Shown here: positions 1 to 11,092 of the stretch, one piece after another | How the letters are laid out: each line of letters begins with the position of its first letter | How positions within the stretch are numbered: the stretch's first letter is position 1 | Source of the DNA: Desulfobulbus sp. | GTDB taxonomy: Bacteria; Desulfobacterota; Desulfobulbia; Desulfobulbales; Desulfobulbaceae | NCBI GenBank assembly: GCA_009780825.1 | Contig: WQZH01000002.1 | Span: forward strand, 124,001-188,000 | Direction of reading: 5' to 3' | Length of the DNA stretch: 64,000 nt | Position numbers and translations under genes: made by a program | The notes under the pieces: model-generated | Seen by the model: only the letters and a program-made list of their open reading frames with translations | The model's database searches: none | Told to the model about the DNA's origin: nothing

Positions 1-86
1 AAAGCAGAAAATCTGTTTCTCCGGGGCATCGAACATCGCCGGGAATCCCCATCTGCAAATCTGGGCCGAGGTTTTCGACGACCAGG

Positions 87-349
87 TTATCCCGCCACGA
101 GACTTGCCTTCTCAAACCCCGGCAGGATTACCATCTCGCCCTTGGTGTCGCTGTAGCCATATTGCTCATCTGTGCAGATCGGAACACGATCCCCTGCCCT
201 ATTTTCCAGTGATATAACTCTCTTTTTCGATGATTCTGCGGTTGGTTGGTGTCTGCTACCGCATTTCCCGGCAAACCATCAACCAGACAACTCATCGCCA
301 TTGGCAACACTGCCGCCGCCAATCCGATGACCCGTCCCTTCTTGCTCAC
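87..349 (-). pseudogene. Broken secreted WG-repeat-like protein
   Basis: The reading frame starting at 349 gives a credible N-terminal signal sequence (MSKKGR followed by a hydrophobic AAAVLPMAM stretch) but stops after 73 residues at 128. In the next frame the DNA continues as a segment reading EQYGYSDTKGEMVILPGF and ends at a TAA at 87-89. That segment resembles one WG repeat (YGYID-x-G-x-x-VIPP-x-F). One frameshift would join the signal peptide to the repeat, so this looks like the decayed 5' end of a secreted WG-repeat protein. The start overlaps the cbiO stop by 4 bp, which suggests it was once the last gene of the metal-transport operon. The window edge prevents checking for further repeats. 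The family call rests on one degenerate repeat and is tentative. Confidence 0.4.
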
Positions 350-1176
350 TGCCTCGCTCTGTTGCCCTCTGGTTCGTCAGGGTTGCTGTTCCTGCCAAAT
401 CCGGGCAGAGGCGCGGTCATAGGACCCCGCCGCGAGCACACCGGGCAGGCCTGCAGGCGCAGCGGTTTCTCCAAATGACTTTCCGCAAGCAGACGGTCGG
501 CGGCAAAGATGTCGCTGGTGGGGCCATCGGCCATGATCCGCCCTTCCCGCAGGACAACGGTCCGCTCGCAGAGATCGAGCACCAGGTCAAGATCGTGGGT
601 GGCGATGATTTTAGTCTGCCGGAATCCGGCCAACAGTTCGATCAACGCTCGCCGGGCACGGGGATCAAGATTGGACGACGGCTCGTCCATGACCAGGATG
701 TCGGGGGTCATGGCCAGCACCGTGGCAATGGCGGCCAGGCGCTTTTCGCCGCCGGACAGCTTGTAGGGCGGCCGGTCCCGGAGATGGGTCGCGTGCACCT
801 GGTGCAAGGCCGCAGTCACCCGTCGCTCGACTTCTTCCGGGGCAAGGCCCAGGCTGATCGGGCCGAAGGCGACATCCTCGGCCACGGTAGGCATGAACAA
901 CTGGTCGTCCGGATCCTGAAAAATCATGCCCACTGTCCGGCGGATATCGGACAGGGTCGCCTTGGTGATGTGCACATCACCGACGCGGATCGTGCCGTTC
1001 TGCGGGATCAGGGAACCGTTGAGGTGAAGAAGCAGGGTCGATTTGCCTGCGCCGTTGGCACCGACCACCGCCACCGACTCACCGTTGCGGATGCGCAGGG
1101 AAACTCTGTGCACAGCCTCAGTTCCGTCCGGATAGGTGTGGGTCAGATCCTGGATTTCGACGAGAGAATGGTTCAT
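346..1176 (-). CDS. cbiO: ECF-type cobalt/nickel transporter ATPase CbiO
   Basis: This 276-aa cytoplasmic ATPase powers the energy-coupling-factor metal importer encoded just upstream. Visible motifs in order are Walker A GANGAGKST near residue 40, a Q-loop in IFQDPDDQLF, the signature LSGGEKR, Walker B ILVMDEPSSNLD and the switch histidine in IIATHD. The QDPDDQLF block is typical of the CbiO/EcfA group. The C-terminal tail after about residue 235 carries a CPVC pair and is proline-rich; similar cysteine tails occur in NikO/CbiO proteins, but its role is unknown. The start ATG overlaps the cbiQ stop (ATGA), so the two are translationally coupled. Family assignment is firm; nickel versus cobalt cannot be decided from this subunit. 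Confidence 0.93.
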   Translation of the reverse strand: MNHSLVEIQDLTHTYPDGTEAVHRVSLRIRNGESVAVVGANGAGKSTLLLHLNGSLIPQNGTIRVGDVHITKATLSDIRRTVGMIFQDPDDQLFMPTVAEDVAFGPISLGLAPEEVERRVTAALHQVHATHLRDRPPYKLSGGEKRLAAIATVLAMTPDILVMDEPSSNLDPRARRALIELLAGFRQTKIIATHDLDLVLDLCERTVVLREGRIMADGPTSDIFAADRLLAESHLEKPLRLQACPVCSRRGPMTAPLPGFGRNSNPDEPEGNRARQ

Positions 1177-1985
1177 GCCAGCAGCCCGGTGACAAACCGG
1201 CCCAAGAGCGATGGCCCGTCGAAGACGCGCATGGCAAAAAGAACGCCCCCGGCGACAACCAGCACCAGGACATCGCGGCTGTTCAAGCGCCGGAGCCGGC
1301 AGGTGCGGATGGCGCCATCGAATCCCCGGCAGCGCATGGCCAGGTGGATACGCTGGGAACGATCCAAGGTGCGGAGCAATAGATTGCCGATCAGAGGCGC
1401 AAAGGCACGCATTCCCAAACCCCGTCCTTGAAAGGAACGAAGTTTCCTGGCCCGGTCCAGCCGCTGCCCTTCCTCAACCAGGACAAAGAGATAGCGGTAC
1501 AAAAGCAGCAGTTGCACGGCAAAGACGGCGGGCATGCCCAACTGCTCCAAGGCCATGCAGACCGTGTTGAAACCGGTAGTGGCGATGAGCGCCAGCACGG
1601 CCCCGACGGTCAGACAGAAGCGGAGCAGAAGGGAGAACAAGGAGATCCAGCCGCCGGAAATCGTCACGGCTCCGAGCTGCATCAAGGGCTGCTGGTCGTA
1701 AATGGGATTGAAAAGACCGATCAGCACGGCCAAGGGTATGACCAGGATCAGCTTGTTGATGACGAAACCGGATGGGATGCCGCCCAATCCGAGAACCACG
1801 ATCAGGAAGAGGGCAAAGGGCAACATGGCGGCGATCTCGTACTTGTCAAAGGATATGACGCAGACAAGAAAGGCAACGATGATCAACACCTTGATCCGGG
1901 CATCGAGCCGATGGATCACCGAATCCTGGGCAGCGAGGTGATCGAGGCGGTGCAGCTCAAAAAAAGCGGATTCAATGGTCGGCAC
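1173..1985 (-). CDS. cbiQ: ECF transporter transmembrane subunit CbiQ
   Basis: This 270-aa polytopic membrane protein is the T-component that couples the CbiO ATPase to the CbiM-type substrate subunit. It has a run of hydrophobic segments between about residues 30 and 175. These are followed by a charged cytoplasmic region containing ARKLRSFQGRG and a second amphipathic stretch with AMRCRGFDG, which correspond to the two conserved Ala-Arg-Gly coupling motifs of EcfT/CbiQ proteins. It lies 65 bp downstream of cbiMN and overlaps cbiO by 4 bp, so the three genes form one operon. The N-terminal SAFFELHRLDHLA is typical of the Cbi/Nik branch of the family. Confidence 0.92.
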   Translation of the reverse strand: MPTIESAFFELHRLDHLAAQDSVIHRLDARIKVLIIVAFLVCVISFDKYEIAAMLPFALFLIVVLGLGGIPSGFVINKLILVIPLAVLIGLFNPIYDQQPLMQLGAVTISGGWISLFSLLLRFCLTVGAVLALIATTGFNTVCMALEQLGMPAVFAVQLLLLYRYLFVLVEEGQRLDRARKLRSFQGRGLGMRAFAPLIGNLLLRTLDRSQRIHLAMRCRGFDGAIRTCRLRRLNSRDVLVLVVAGGVLFAMRVFDGPSLLGRFVTGLLA

Positions 1986-2050
1986 AGGGCCACCCTTTGG
2001 GAAAATCGTTTCTTGTCCGGAAATAAGGCGAAGGGGCAGGGAACCATCGG

Positions 2051-3088
2051 CTAGGCCGCCCGCCGGCGTTTTCTGAAGACCAGCGCGAGCCAGATGATCA
2101 GCAGGAAGGTGAGGCCGCCGCCGACCAGACCCGCAACCGTAGCGCCGGGGTCAACGGCGGGCCAGGCGGACTGTCCCTCCAGGTGGACAGCAGGTTCCTG
2201 CCCGCTATTCCGAAAACCATAGCCGGGCAGCAAGGCGGTTTTCTCCTGCAAACCAGCGAGCGATCCATGAATGCCAGCCAGCGGCGCGGCCAGTTCCTTC
2301 TGGCCGGTCACCCGCGCGATCGACCACTCCAGGCCGTCGGGGGCCTTCGACGCGAACCAGGAGCACACGCCGCTGATGAGGGCCGCAGCCACGGCCAGAC
2401 AGATCAAAACCTTGGTGATGGGGGCCGAACTCTGGGGATGGGCACCGGCGGCACAGTCGAGGATCTCCGGCCGGGCCTGCCAGACAAAGGTGACGACCGA
2501 GGCGGTGATCAGCCCTTCAATCAGCCCGATGGCCAAATGGATCGGCAGCATGGCCCAGAGAAATGTGTGCATGGGCAATGCGGAGATTCCGGACAAGACG
2601 GTTTCGCACACCACCCCGAAAGCGCCGAGTTGCATGCCTGCAATTGCGGCGAAAATGGCCCCAATGGCAATTCGCCGCCGGCTTTTGCCGCTGCCGGCAA
2701 TGGGTTTGTACAGCAGGGGATAGGCAAGAAAACAGGGCAAGAAACCCATGTTGAAGATGTTGCATCCCAAAGCGAGCAGGCCGCCATCGGCAAAAAAGAG
2801 CGCTTGCACGACAAGTACCGAGGCAATCGTCAGCAAGGCCGCGTAGGGACCGAGCAGGATGGCCAGCAGTATGCCGCCGCCGATATGTCCGGAAGAACCG
2901 GTGCCCGGAATAGTAAAATTGATCATCTGGGCGGCAAAGATAAAGGCGCCAAGCACCCCCATCAGTGGAACGTTTCGGTCATCAAGCCCCTGCTGCACCT
3001 TTTTGGCGCACCAGGCAATGGCGCCGGCGGAGGCTGCCCAGAATGTACCGCCAATGGCGGGTGAAAGAAGTGCGTCGGCCATGTGCAT
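2051..3088 (-). CDS. cbiMN: ECF metal-binding subunit, CbiM-CbiN (NikMN-type) fusion
   Basis: The substrate-specific membrane subunit of the nickel/cobalt importer. The start is placed at 3088 because the protein then begins MHMADALLSPAIGG, the Met-His N-terminus that binds the metal in NikM/CbiM proteins, and a GGGAG ribosome site lies about 7 nt upstream. An in-frame ATG further upstream (3163) has no such support. Residues 1 to about 215 are the multi-span CbiM part. The C-terminal part contains PDGLEW and a final hydrophobic helix ending FRKRRRAA, matching the PDGLE/NikN domain, so M and N are fused as in NikMN systems. The fusion suggests nickel, but cobalt is not excluded. Confidence 0.9.
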   Translation of the reverse strand: MHMADALLSPAIGGTFWAASAGAIAWCAKKVQQGLDDRNVPLMGVLGAFIFAAQMINFTIPGTGSSGHIGGGILLAILLGPYAALLTIASVLVVQALFFADGGLLALGCNIFNMGFLPCFLAYPLLYKPIAGSGKSRRRIAIGAIFAAIAGMQLGAFGVVCETVLSGISALPMHTFLWAMLPIHLAIGLIEGLITASVVTFVWQARPEILDCAAGAHPQSSAPITKVLICLAVAAALISGVCSWFASKAPDGLEWSIARVTGQKELAAPLAGIHGSLAGLQEKTALLPGYGFRNSGQEPAVHLEGQSAWPAVDPGATVAGLVGGGLTFLLIIWLALVFRKRRRAA

Positions 3089-3153
3089 ACTCGCGTCTCC
3101 CATAAGAGGCTGCCGGACATGATCCGTTGCGGCCGGCCGCATGCACAACAGCT

Positions 3154-3194
3154 GATAACACAAATTTCGACCCGGTGTTACGCTATCGTGTTAC
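3154..3194. promoter_or_regulatory. Candidate metal-responsive operator upstream of cbiMN
   Basis: Three copies of one half-site lie between the binding-protein gene and cbiMN: GATAACAC at 3154-3161, GTGTTAC at 3175-3181 and GTGTTAC at 3188-3194. The first and second form an inverted repeat with a 13-bp spacer, and the second and third are direct repeats 13 bp apart. GTGTTAC/GTAACAC halves separated by about 13-14 bp are the reported NikR recognition type in many proteobacteria. The half-site identity and position fit a nickel repressor site, although the relative orientation here is not the textbook one. Assignment to NikR is inference. Confidence 0.45.
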
Positions 3195-3265
3195 AGAATC
3201 GCTAGCCGTGTGTCAACGAAAAAACGAGATCAGCCGGCGGGAAGAGGATGGGACGAACCTGGGGC

Positions 3266-4213
3266 TTATTGGACGGGCGGGGCGGGGTTGCCTGCGTCAG
3301 AGGGAATGATCGCCTGGGGGTGAATCAGGCGGGCGATGGTGACCAAGGTATCGGCAAAGGTGAGGGGCGAGGGGCTGCAGACCAAATCCGGATCCAAAAC
3401 ATGCACCCGTCCGGCACGTACGGCTCCGATGGCGGGATATCCCAGCCAGCGCTGCTTTTCCTCGGCGCCGACGCCATGTTCCGTACCCATGACCGCGATG
3501 ATAATCAGAGCGGGATCAAGGGCCATGACTTGTTCCATCTTCATCGCTCCAGAACGCAGTTCTCCGGCAACATTGATCCCACCGGCCAGTTCGATGTAAT
3601 CATTTGTAAATGAGCTTTTCACCGATGAGAACAAAGGATGGGCGCCGACCTGGAGGAAGACCTTGGGCTTGGGTTGCGCAGCCACGGCTTGACGAACGAG
3701 CGCCACTTTTTTTCTGGCTTGCGAGACAATTGCCTCGGCCTGTGCATTTTTCCCCAACACCTGTCCGAGACGAAGGAGATAGGCGCAAATATCGGCAAAC
3801 GATGCCGGCTGGCGGAAGAGTTCCACCTGATACCCCAACCGCTGCAATTGCTCGACCTGCTGCTGCGGCGTCAGGTTACTGACCAGGATCAATTGAGGAC
3901 GCAGGGCGACAATCTTCTCGATGCTCAACTCCTGCATTGAGCCGACCTTGACCTTATCGCGCGCCGCTGCCGGCCGGTTGCAATAGATGGTATCGCCCAC
4001 CAGGCTATCGCCTGCGCCGAGCAGATACATATTTTCGGTGAGCAGAGGGCTGAGGGAGACGATCCGTGCATACACCGGACCGGATTGCGCCGCCGCATCC
4101 TGCATTACGCCGGCAACCGGGATGAGAAGAATCGTCAGCAACAGGCAAGCGGCAACGACCCCGGCCCGCCCTGCACCGATGCCGTACGCGCCGCCGGGGA
4201 TGTGCCGCTTCAT
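3266..4213 (-). CDS. Periplasmic ABC substrate-binding protein (BtuF/FhuD-like)
   Basis: A 315-aa protein with an N-terminal signal (hydrophobic VVAACLLLTILLIPVAG, cleavage probably after DAAAQ) and a PF01497-type fold. Typical family blocks are RIVSLSPLLTENMYLLGAGD near residue 50, KVGSMQELSIEKIVALRPQLIL, and the C-terminal RVHVLDPDLVCSPSP. Members deliver cobalamin, iron-siderophore or haem to class II ABC importers. No BtuC-like permease or BtuD ATPase is nearby. The only transporter beside it is the cbiMNQO metal system 177 bp downstream on the same strand, which by design needs no binding protein. Substrate is unassigned; nearness to a metal transporter hints at a corrinoid or a metal chelate. 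Confidence 0.8.
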   Translation of the reverse strand: MKRHIPGGAYGIGAGRAGVVAACLLLTILLIPVAGVMQDAAAQSGPVYARIVSLSPLLTENMYLLGAGDSLVGDTIYCNRPAAARDKVKVGSMQELSIEKIVALRPQLILVSNLTPQQQVEQLQRLGYQVELFRQPASFADICAYLLRLGQVLGKNAQAEAIVSQARKKVALVRQAVAAQPKPKVFLQVGAHPLFSSVKSSFTNDYIELAGGINVAGELRSGAMKMEQVMALDPALIIIAVMGTEHGVGAEEKQRWLGYPAIGAVRAGRVHVLDPDLVCSPSPLTFADTLVTIARLIHPQAIIPSDAGNPAPPVQ

Positions 4214-4266
4214 GGTTGACCAACAGGAAAGGAAGAAGACAGGAAAAACGAAAAAAGCATCCGCGA

Positions 4267-4626
4267 TCAGATGATATCTTCGTCGCTCAGATCATCATCT
4301 TCGTCCAGTACGCCATCGAGTTCGTCTTCGCCATCGTCGACATAGTCATCCTGCTCCTCTTCAAATTCATCCTCATCATCCGAAGAAATTCCTGGAGTCA
4401 AGCTGTCGTCATCAAGCGCACGGGCAGCCTTCGGAATCTTAGATTCCGGCAGGACGAATTCCCGAATTTTTTCCACCTCATCAGAGAGGAGCAGATCAGC
4501 CTTGCAAATCGAACACCCTTTGATGTGTTGATCGACAAACTGCATCATCCGGGCCGGCGCCATGGTTTCCTGCTTAACGCGGAGATACCAATCCTTGATC
4601 AGGCGTATCAGTTGTTCACATTCCAT
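4267..4626 (-). CDS. Hypothetical acidic protein with CxxC pair
   Basis: A 119-aa soluble protein with no family I recognise. Residues 1-70 are of mixed composition and include HIKGCSICKADLLL, a single CxxC that could be half of a metal site or resemble the zf-HC2 start of anti-sigma proteins. Residues from about 75 to the end are dominated by Asp and Glu (DDEDEFEEE, DEDDDLSDEDII) and are probably disordered. It is encoded 53 bp upstream of the substrate-binding protein on the same strand. Coding is supported by the very biased acidic composition ending cleanly at a stop. Confidence 0.65.
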   Translation of the reverse strand: MECEQLIRLIKDWYLRVKQETMAPARMMQFVDQHIKGCSICKADLLLSDEVEKIREFVLPESKIPKAARALDDDSLTPGISSDDEDEFEEEQDDYVDDGEDELDGVLDEDDDLSDEDII

Positions 4627-4703
4627 TGACTATCAGGACGTTTGCGTTTTCGACGTTTTTCAGGTTCTCCGCCGGCATCTTCTGTCCGCAGGACAAGAAA
4701 AAG

Positions 4704-4732
4704 TTGTTTTTCCGGAGAACAACCGGTAAATG
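4704..4732 (+). promoter_or_regulatory. Possible promoter of selC
   Basis: TTGTTT at 4704-4709 and TAAATG at 4727-4732 are separated by exactly 17 bp and end 12 bp before the first base of tRNA-Sec. The -10 match is imperfect. The spacing and location are what a sigma-70 promoter for this tRNA would need. Confidence 0.35.
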
Positions 4733-4744
4733 TTGCTGACAAGT

Positions 4745-4842
4745 GGAAGTGGAAAGGGCGCTGGTGGCTCTCCCGGACTTCAAATCCGGTGTGCCGGGTG
4801 AATAGCCCGGCAGGTGGGTTCGATTCCCATGCACTTCCGCCA
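4745..4842 (+). tRNA. selC: tRNA-Sec (anticodon TCA)
   Basis: The 98-nt sequence folds as a selenocysteine tRNA. The acceptor strands GGAAGTG and CACTTCC pair, and the anticodon stem CCGGA/TCCGG holds the loop CTTCAAA with TCA at 4780-4782. A long variable arm is built from GTGCCGGG and CCCGGCA. The T arm contains GGGTTCGATTCCC, and the 3' CCA is encoded in the DNA. Overall it closely resembles E. coli selC. It reads UGA during selenoprotein synthesis together with SelA, SelB and SelD, none of which is in this window. A run of six T follows the CCA and may end transcription. Confidence 0.96.
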
Positions 4843-4962
4843 TTTTTTCAGTCATCCCGAACTATCCGAAACAACTCCCCACCCACGATCTTCCGTGCCG
4901 CCAGCATGACGCCGACGGTATTGTATTCTAACCTATCCCGTCAAACGAAAAAAGACCTCAAA

Positions 4963-5006
4963 CGAAAAAATAAGCGAAGCGTATCGACTCGACGAAAAAA
5001 CGCTTC
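4963..5006 (-). terminator. Rho-independent terminator downstream of the 45-aa gene
   Basis: Inverted repeat GAAGCGT (4976-4982) / ACGCTTC (5000-5006). On the minus strand it is followed within a few bases by a T-rich run, seen as A-rich at 4963-4970 on the plus strand. It is positioned to end a minus-strand transcript coming from the small gene at 5118-5255. A second A-rich CAAACGAAAAAA lies at 4942-4953. Confidence 0.45.
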
Positions 5007-5117
5007 CCCATCCGGTTGTCGATGCCTCCCGAATGTGCCGCGGTATGCCGATGGACAGTGAAGCCGGGCTCATGATCGTCGTATGTCCCTCATCATCTCA
5101 TGCTCCATCCCCCAAAA

Positions 5118-5255
5118 TCAAAGCGTCCCCTGATCTGTTGCCGGAATTTGAGGCGCGATATGCTGCTCATACTGGTCCAGGCCCGGCATCGTCGCGCCCG
5201 TCAGTCGCTTTATCTGTCCGCCGAATCCCTTGGACACCGCGCTTACCTCTGCCAT
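5118..5255 (-). CDS. Possible small protein (45 aa)
   Basis: An ATG at 5255 is preceded by a GGAGGA ribosome site 7-9 nt upstream and opens a 45-codon frame. The product begins MAEVSAVSKGFGG and ends ATDQGTL. It has no membrane segment or recognisable motif; GFGGQIKRLTGA is mildly basic and glycine-rich. A terminator-like hairpin follows about 110 bp downstream, which supports a transcribed unit. It could instead be a fragment of a lost gene beside selC, a common insertion site for mobile DNA. No homology is claimed. Confidence 0.3.
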   Translation of the reverse strand: MAEVSAVSKGFGGQIKRLTGATMPGLDQYEQHIAPQIPATDQGTL

Positions 5256-5347
5256 TGTCCGATTCCTCCATGAGGGCGATCCATCCTGACCCCGGTTCGG
5301 TAGCCGATGCCTTCTTTTTTTGCTCAACGGCGCAGAGGGGGTGAGCT

Positions 5348-5528
5348 TATTAATACGGTCATCAATCACCGAACAACAGCCCTTGTTTCGTCGTTTCGAC
5401 CAAAGGAAGAAATCTCCTTGCTTTGCGCGAGAACTCACGGAAATATTTATAGATTCCTCCTCGCTGTGCTCGTCGAAATGACAGAAAAAACTCTGGTCTG
5501 TGTTCGGTGCATAACGTACTCATTAATA
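5348..5528. repeat. MITE-like dispersed repeat, copy 1
   Basis: A 181-bp element whose ends are inverted repeats: TATTAAT at both termini and CACCGAACA/TGTTCGGTG exactly 19 bp inside each end. TTTCGAC blocks further in also pair. A second copy lies in opposite orientation at 46962-47141 with high identity along its whole length. The element has no coding capacity for a transposase and can fold into a long imperfect hairpin. Copy 1 lies between the selC region and the gene at 5865. This structure fits a non-autonomous miniature inverted-repeat element; the parent transposase is not visible here. Confidence 0.75.
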
Positions 5529-5864
5529 CTGACCGAACCGATGCCCGGATTACGGTCGCCTTGGGAAAACAGTTGGGGTGACCGTCAGCAACTGGAGCTT
5601 GCGGTTCAATCCGCTCCGACCGGACTCCTTCATGCCCTTCAACGGGGCGTTCGGCCGCTCCCGGCGTGCGCCGCCAAGCTGGCTTAAGAGATGCATACCC
5701 CACCCGGAGGGTCGCGATTCCGCAACATTTCCCTTGCCGTTCGCGGGCATATACACTAAAACCGAAATCAGTAAATTAGAGTACTGGGAGGAAAACCGTT
5801 CTTCCGGTGCAGGCCTTTTGCCTATCCGCGAGTGGATGGCGGTTTCCCAACGGAGGAATACTGT

Positions 5865-6719
5865 ATGAAAAAAAATATGATGCGTACGCCGCTGCTCAAG
5901 GCAGGGCTTGTTCTTCTGGTTTTGGTTCTGCTGGCCTCCCTGACCAGCGCTTCCCCTGACGGGAGCGTGTTGAACTCTATCGGCCAGATCATCATCGGCG
6001 CCTTCCGGCTGGTACAATGGGCCATTGCCATGGCCATCAGCCTGACGGTCTGTATCGCCGTGCTCATCGCTATCTTTCTCTTTGCCGTTTTGCTGGTCAA
6101 CAGGGAAGCGGCCGCCTCGATGTACCGAACCGTCAAGGAAACCGTGCGCACTGTCTGTGGGCCGATATGTTCCCGTTTTGGCGCCGCCTCCGGCCGATGC
6201 CGGGAAGAAGACGCATCGTGTCCGGCTCCGCCGCTTCAAACGGCCGTTGCCGCTGCCCCGGACCCTCACTTTCAGGAAGAGCTGCACGCCATGGCAGTTG
6301 ATGCAGTTCGCAAGGTAAGCGAGAGCCAGCAGGCGCTGAGCGATCAATTTTCCGCTCTCGCCGGTAAGATGCAGGTACTGGAGGAGAAAAGCGCCGATTT
6401 CGCCGCGGCCAATCAACTGGACGCCATTACCTCTGAGTTGGCCGCGTCGGGGAAAACGCTTGCGACCATTCAGGAGCAGGTCGCTGCGCTTGAAGGCAAG
6501 ATCGACGGAACTGTTCAGCAGCTTCAGGGCATCACTCCAGAAAGCATGCTGGGCGATATTCCGGCACGGCTGCAGCAGCTTGAGCGTCCCAAAGACGAGC
6601 AGCCCCCATTCGACCCTGCGCCGCTGGCCGCATCCATAGAAAACCTGCAGGTGGAAGTGGAGGAGCTGAAAAAACGAAAAAATGCAAACGGACCCACCAA
6701 GGCCAAGAAAAAAGCCTGA
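5865..6719 (+). CDS. Hypothetical membrane-anchored coiled-coil protein
   Basis: A 284-aa protein. The start at 5865 is chosen because CGGAGGAA lies 7 nt upstream; an upstream in-frame codon at 5832 lacks a ribosome site. Residues 1-30 form a first hydrophobic segment (signal anchor) and about 50-82 a second, long one (AIAMAISLTVCIAVLIAIFLFAVLL). A short Cys-containing linker follows. From about residue 125 the sequence is rich in Ala, Glu, Gln and Leu in heptad-like spacing, ending in a Lys-rich tail EELKKRKNANGPTKAKKKA. The predicted shape is two membrane helices with a cytoplasmic coiled coil. No family or function is assigned. It is transcribed alone and followed by a strong terminator. 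Confidence 0.75.
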   Translation: MKKNMMRTPLLKAGLVLLVLVLLASLTSASPDGSVLNSIGQIIIGAFRLVQWAIAMAISLTVCIAVLIAIFLFAVLLVNREAAASMYRTVKETVRTVCGPICSRFGAASGRCREEDASCPAPPLQTAVAAAPDPHFQEELHAMAVDAVRKVSESQQALSDQFSALAGKMQVLEEKSADFAAANQLDAITSELAASGKTLATIQEQVAALEGKIDGTVQQLQGITPESMLGDIPARLQQLERPKDEQPPFDPAPLAASIENLQVEVEELKKRKNANGPTKAKKKA

Positions 6720-6770
6720 TCCTGACCGGTTGCTCACGCTGCTCTCCCGGACCGTAACCCTGCGAGCCAC

Positions 6771-6803
6771 AAGCCATCTCGTCCTTGACGGGATGGCTTT
6801 TTT
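6771..6803 (+). terminator. Bidirectional terminator between convergent genes
   Basis: AAGCCATC and GATGGCTT pair around a short loop and are followed by six T. The gene at 5865 ends 52 bp before it on the plus strand, and yrfG ends at its other side on the minus strand, so it can serve both converging transcripts. Confidence 0.8.
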
Positions 6804-7523
6804 ATTGCGCTTCGTTACTGTCCTGCCGGGGCAATAATTCCCTGAAATACTCGATCGAAGGAAAATGGAGGGACGAGCGGGTGCGTTGGCGACTGCTCGG
6901 CCGGGCGACAAAAAGCAGATAGGCCAGCCCATGTGCCTTGGCGGTGAGCAGCACTTTTTCCGTGTCATCCACCAACAGCGTCCTGGCCTTGTCAAACTGC
7001 AGCATGTGCTCCAACCGGGGCCAGAATTCCGTCTCTTCCTTAGCCAGCCCGATCTCCTCGGCACAGACGATTCGGTCAAACCAGACGCCGATGCCCGTTT
7101 GCTCCAGTTTGATGGCCAGCGAGCCGGGATGAGCATTGGTGATCAGATAGAGTTTCTTCCGGCAGCGCAGGCAATATTCCAAAAATTCAACAGCGTGCGG
7201 ATGCACCCCGATCAACTGCTTGATCCGCCGCTTCAGCTCCAGCAGGTCGAGCCCGACCTCGCGGGACCAATAACGCAGATCGGACCAATCAAGGGTATGC
7301 TGCACCTGCCGATACCTGGCCAACAGTTGTTCCTTAGCCGCCTCGACCGGGATGTCGTGCAGGAGGCTGTACTGCTCGGGCACATACTGCTCCCAGAAAT
7401 AATCGTCGAAATGTTTGTCCAGCAGGGTCCCGTCCATGTCCAAAAGAACAGTATCGATCCTGTCCCAAGAGATGTGCGGAGCTGTCTTGCCACCCGAAGC
7501 AGCCTGTTCGTTGGGCATGATGG

Positions 7524-7527
<4 letters not shown>
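6802..7527 (-). CDS. yrfG: GMP/IMP nucleotidase YrfG-like HAD phosphatase
   Basis: A 241-aa HAD-superfamily hydrolase. Motif I is LLDMDGTLLD near residue 29 with both catalytic aspartates, motif II LITNAHP, the lysine of motif III in the GLAKEE block and motif IV LLVDDTEKV. The sequence runs parallel to E. coli YrfG (VDTVLLDMDGTLLD, FDDYFW, VQHTLDW, LTNAHP), which dephosphorylates GMP and IMP. The cap domain is of the helical C1 type. Its start overlaps the mfd stop by 4 bp, so translation is coupled to the repair factor. The biological reason for that pairing is not evident. Confidence 0.85.
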
Positions 7528-11054
<3,527 letters not shown>

Positions 11055-11092
11055 GCGGACGCGGCTCGGTCAAAGTTATACGAAAAATAGGC

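Noticed and set aside
3164..3265. Cobalamin or other riboswitch ahead of cbiMN
   Set aside because: The leader is only about 100 bp and lacks the conserved B12-box sequence; repeated half-sites suggest protein binding instead.
4616..4855. Open frame overlapping the tRNA-Sec gene on the minus strand
   Set aside because: It is the complement of selC and has no independent coding evidence.
4843..5864. Integrated element with att site at selC
   Set aside because: No integrase and no duplicated 3' end of the tRNA gene are visible within the next several kilobases; only a MITE and short debris are present.
5550..7136. A 528-codon open frame on the minus strand
   Set aside because: It runs antisense to the better supported membrane coiled-coil gene and out of frame through yrfG. 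It has no conserved motif or ribosome site and a composition typical of shadow frames in GC-rich DNA.
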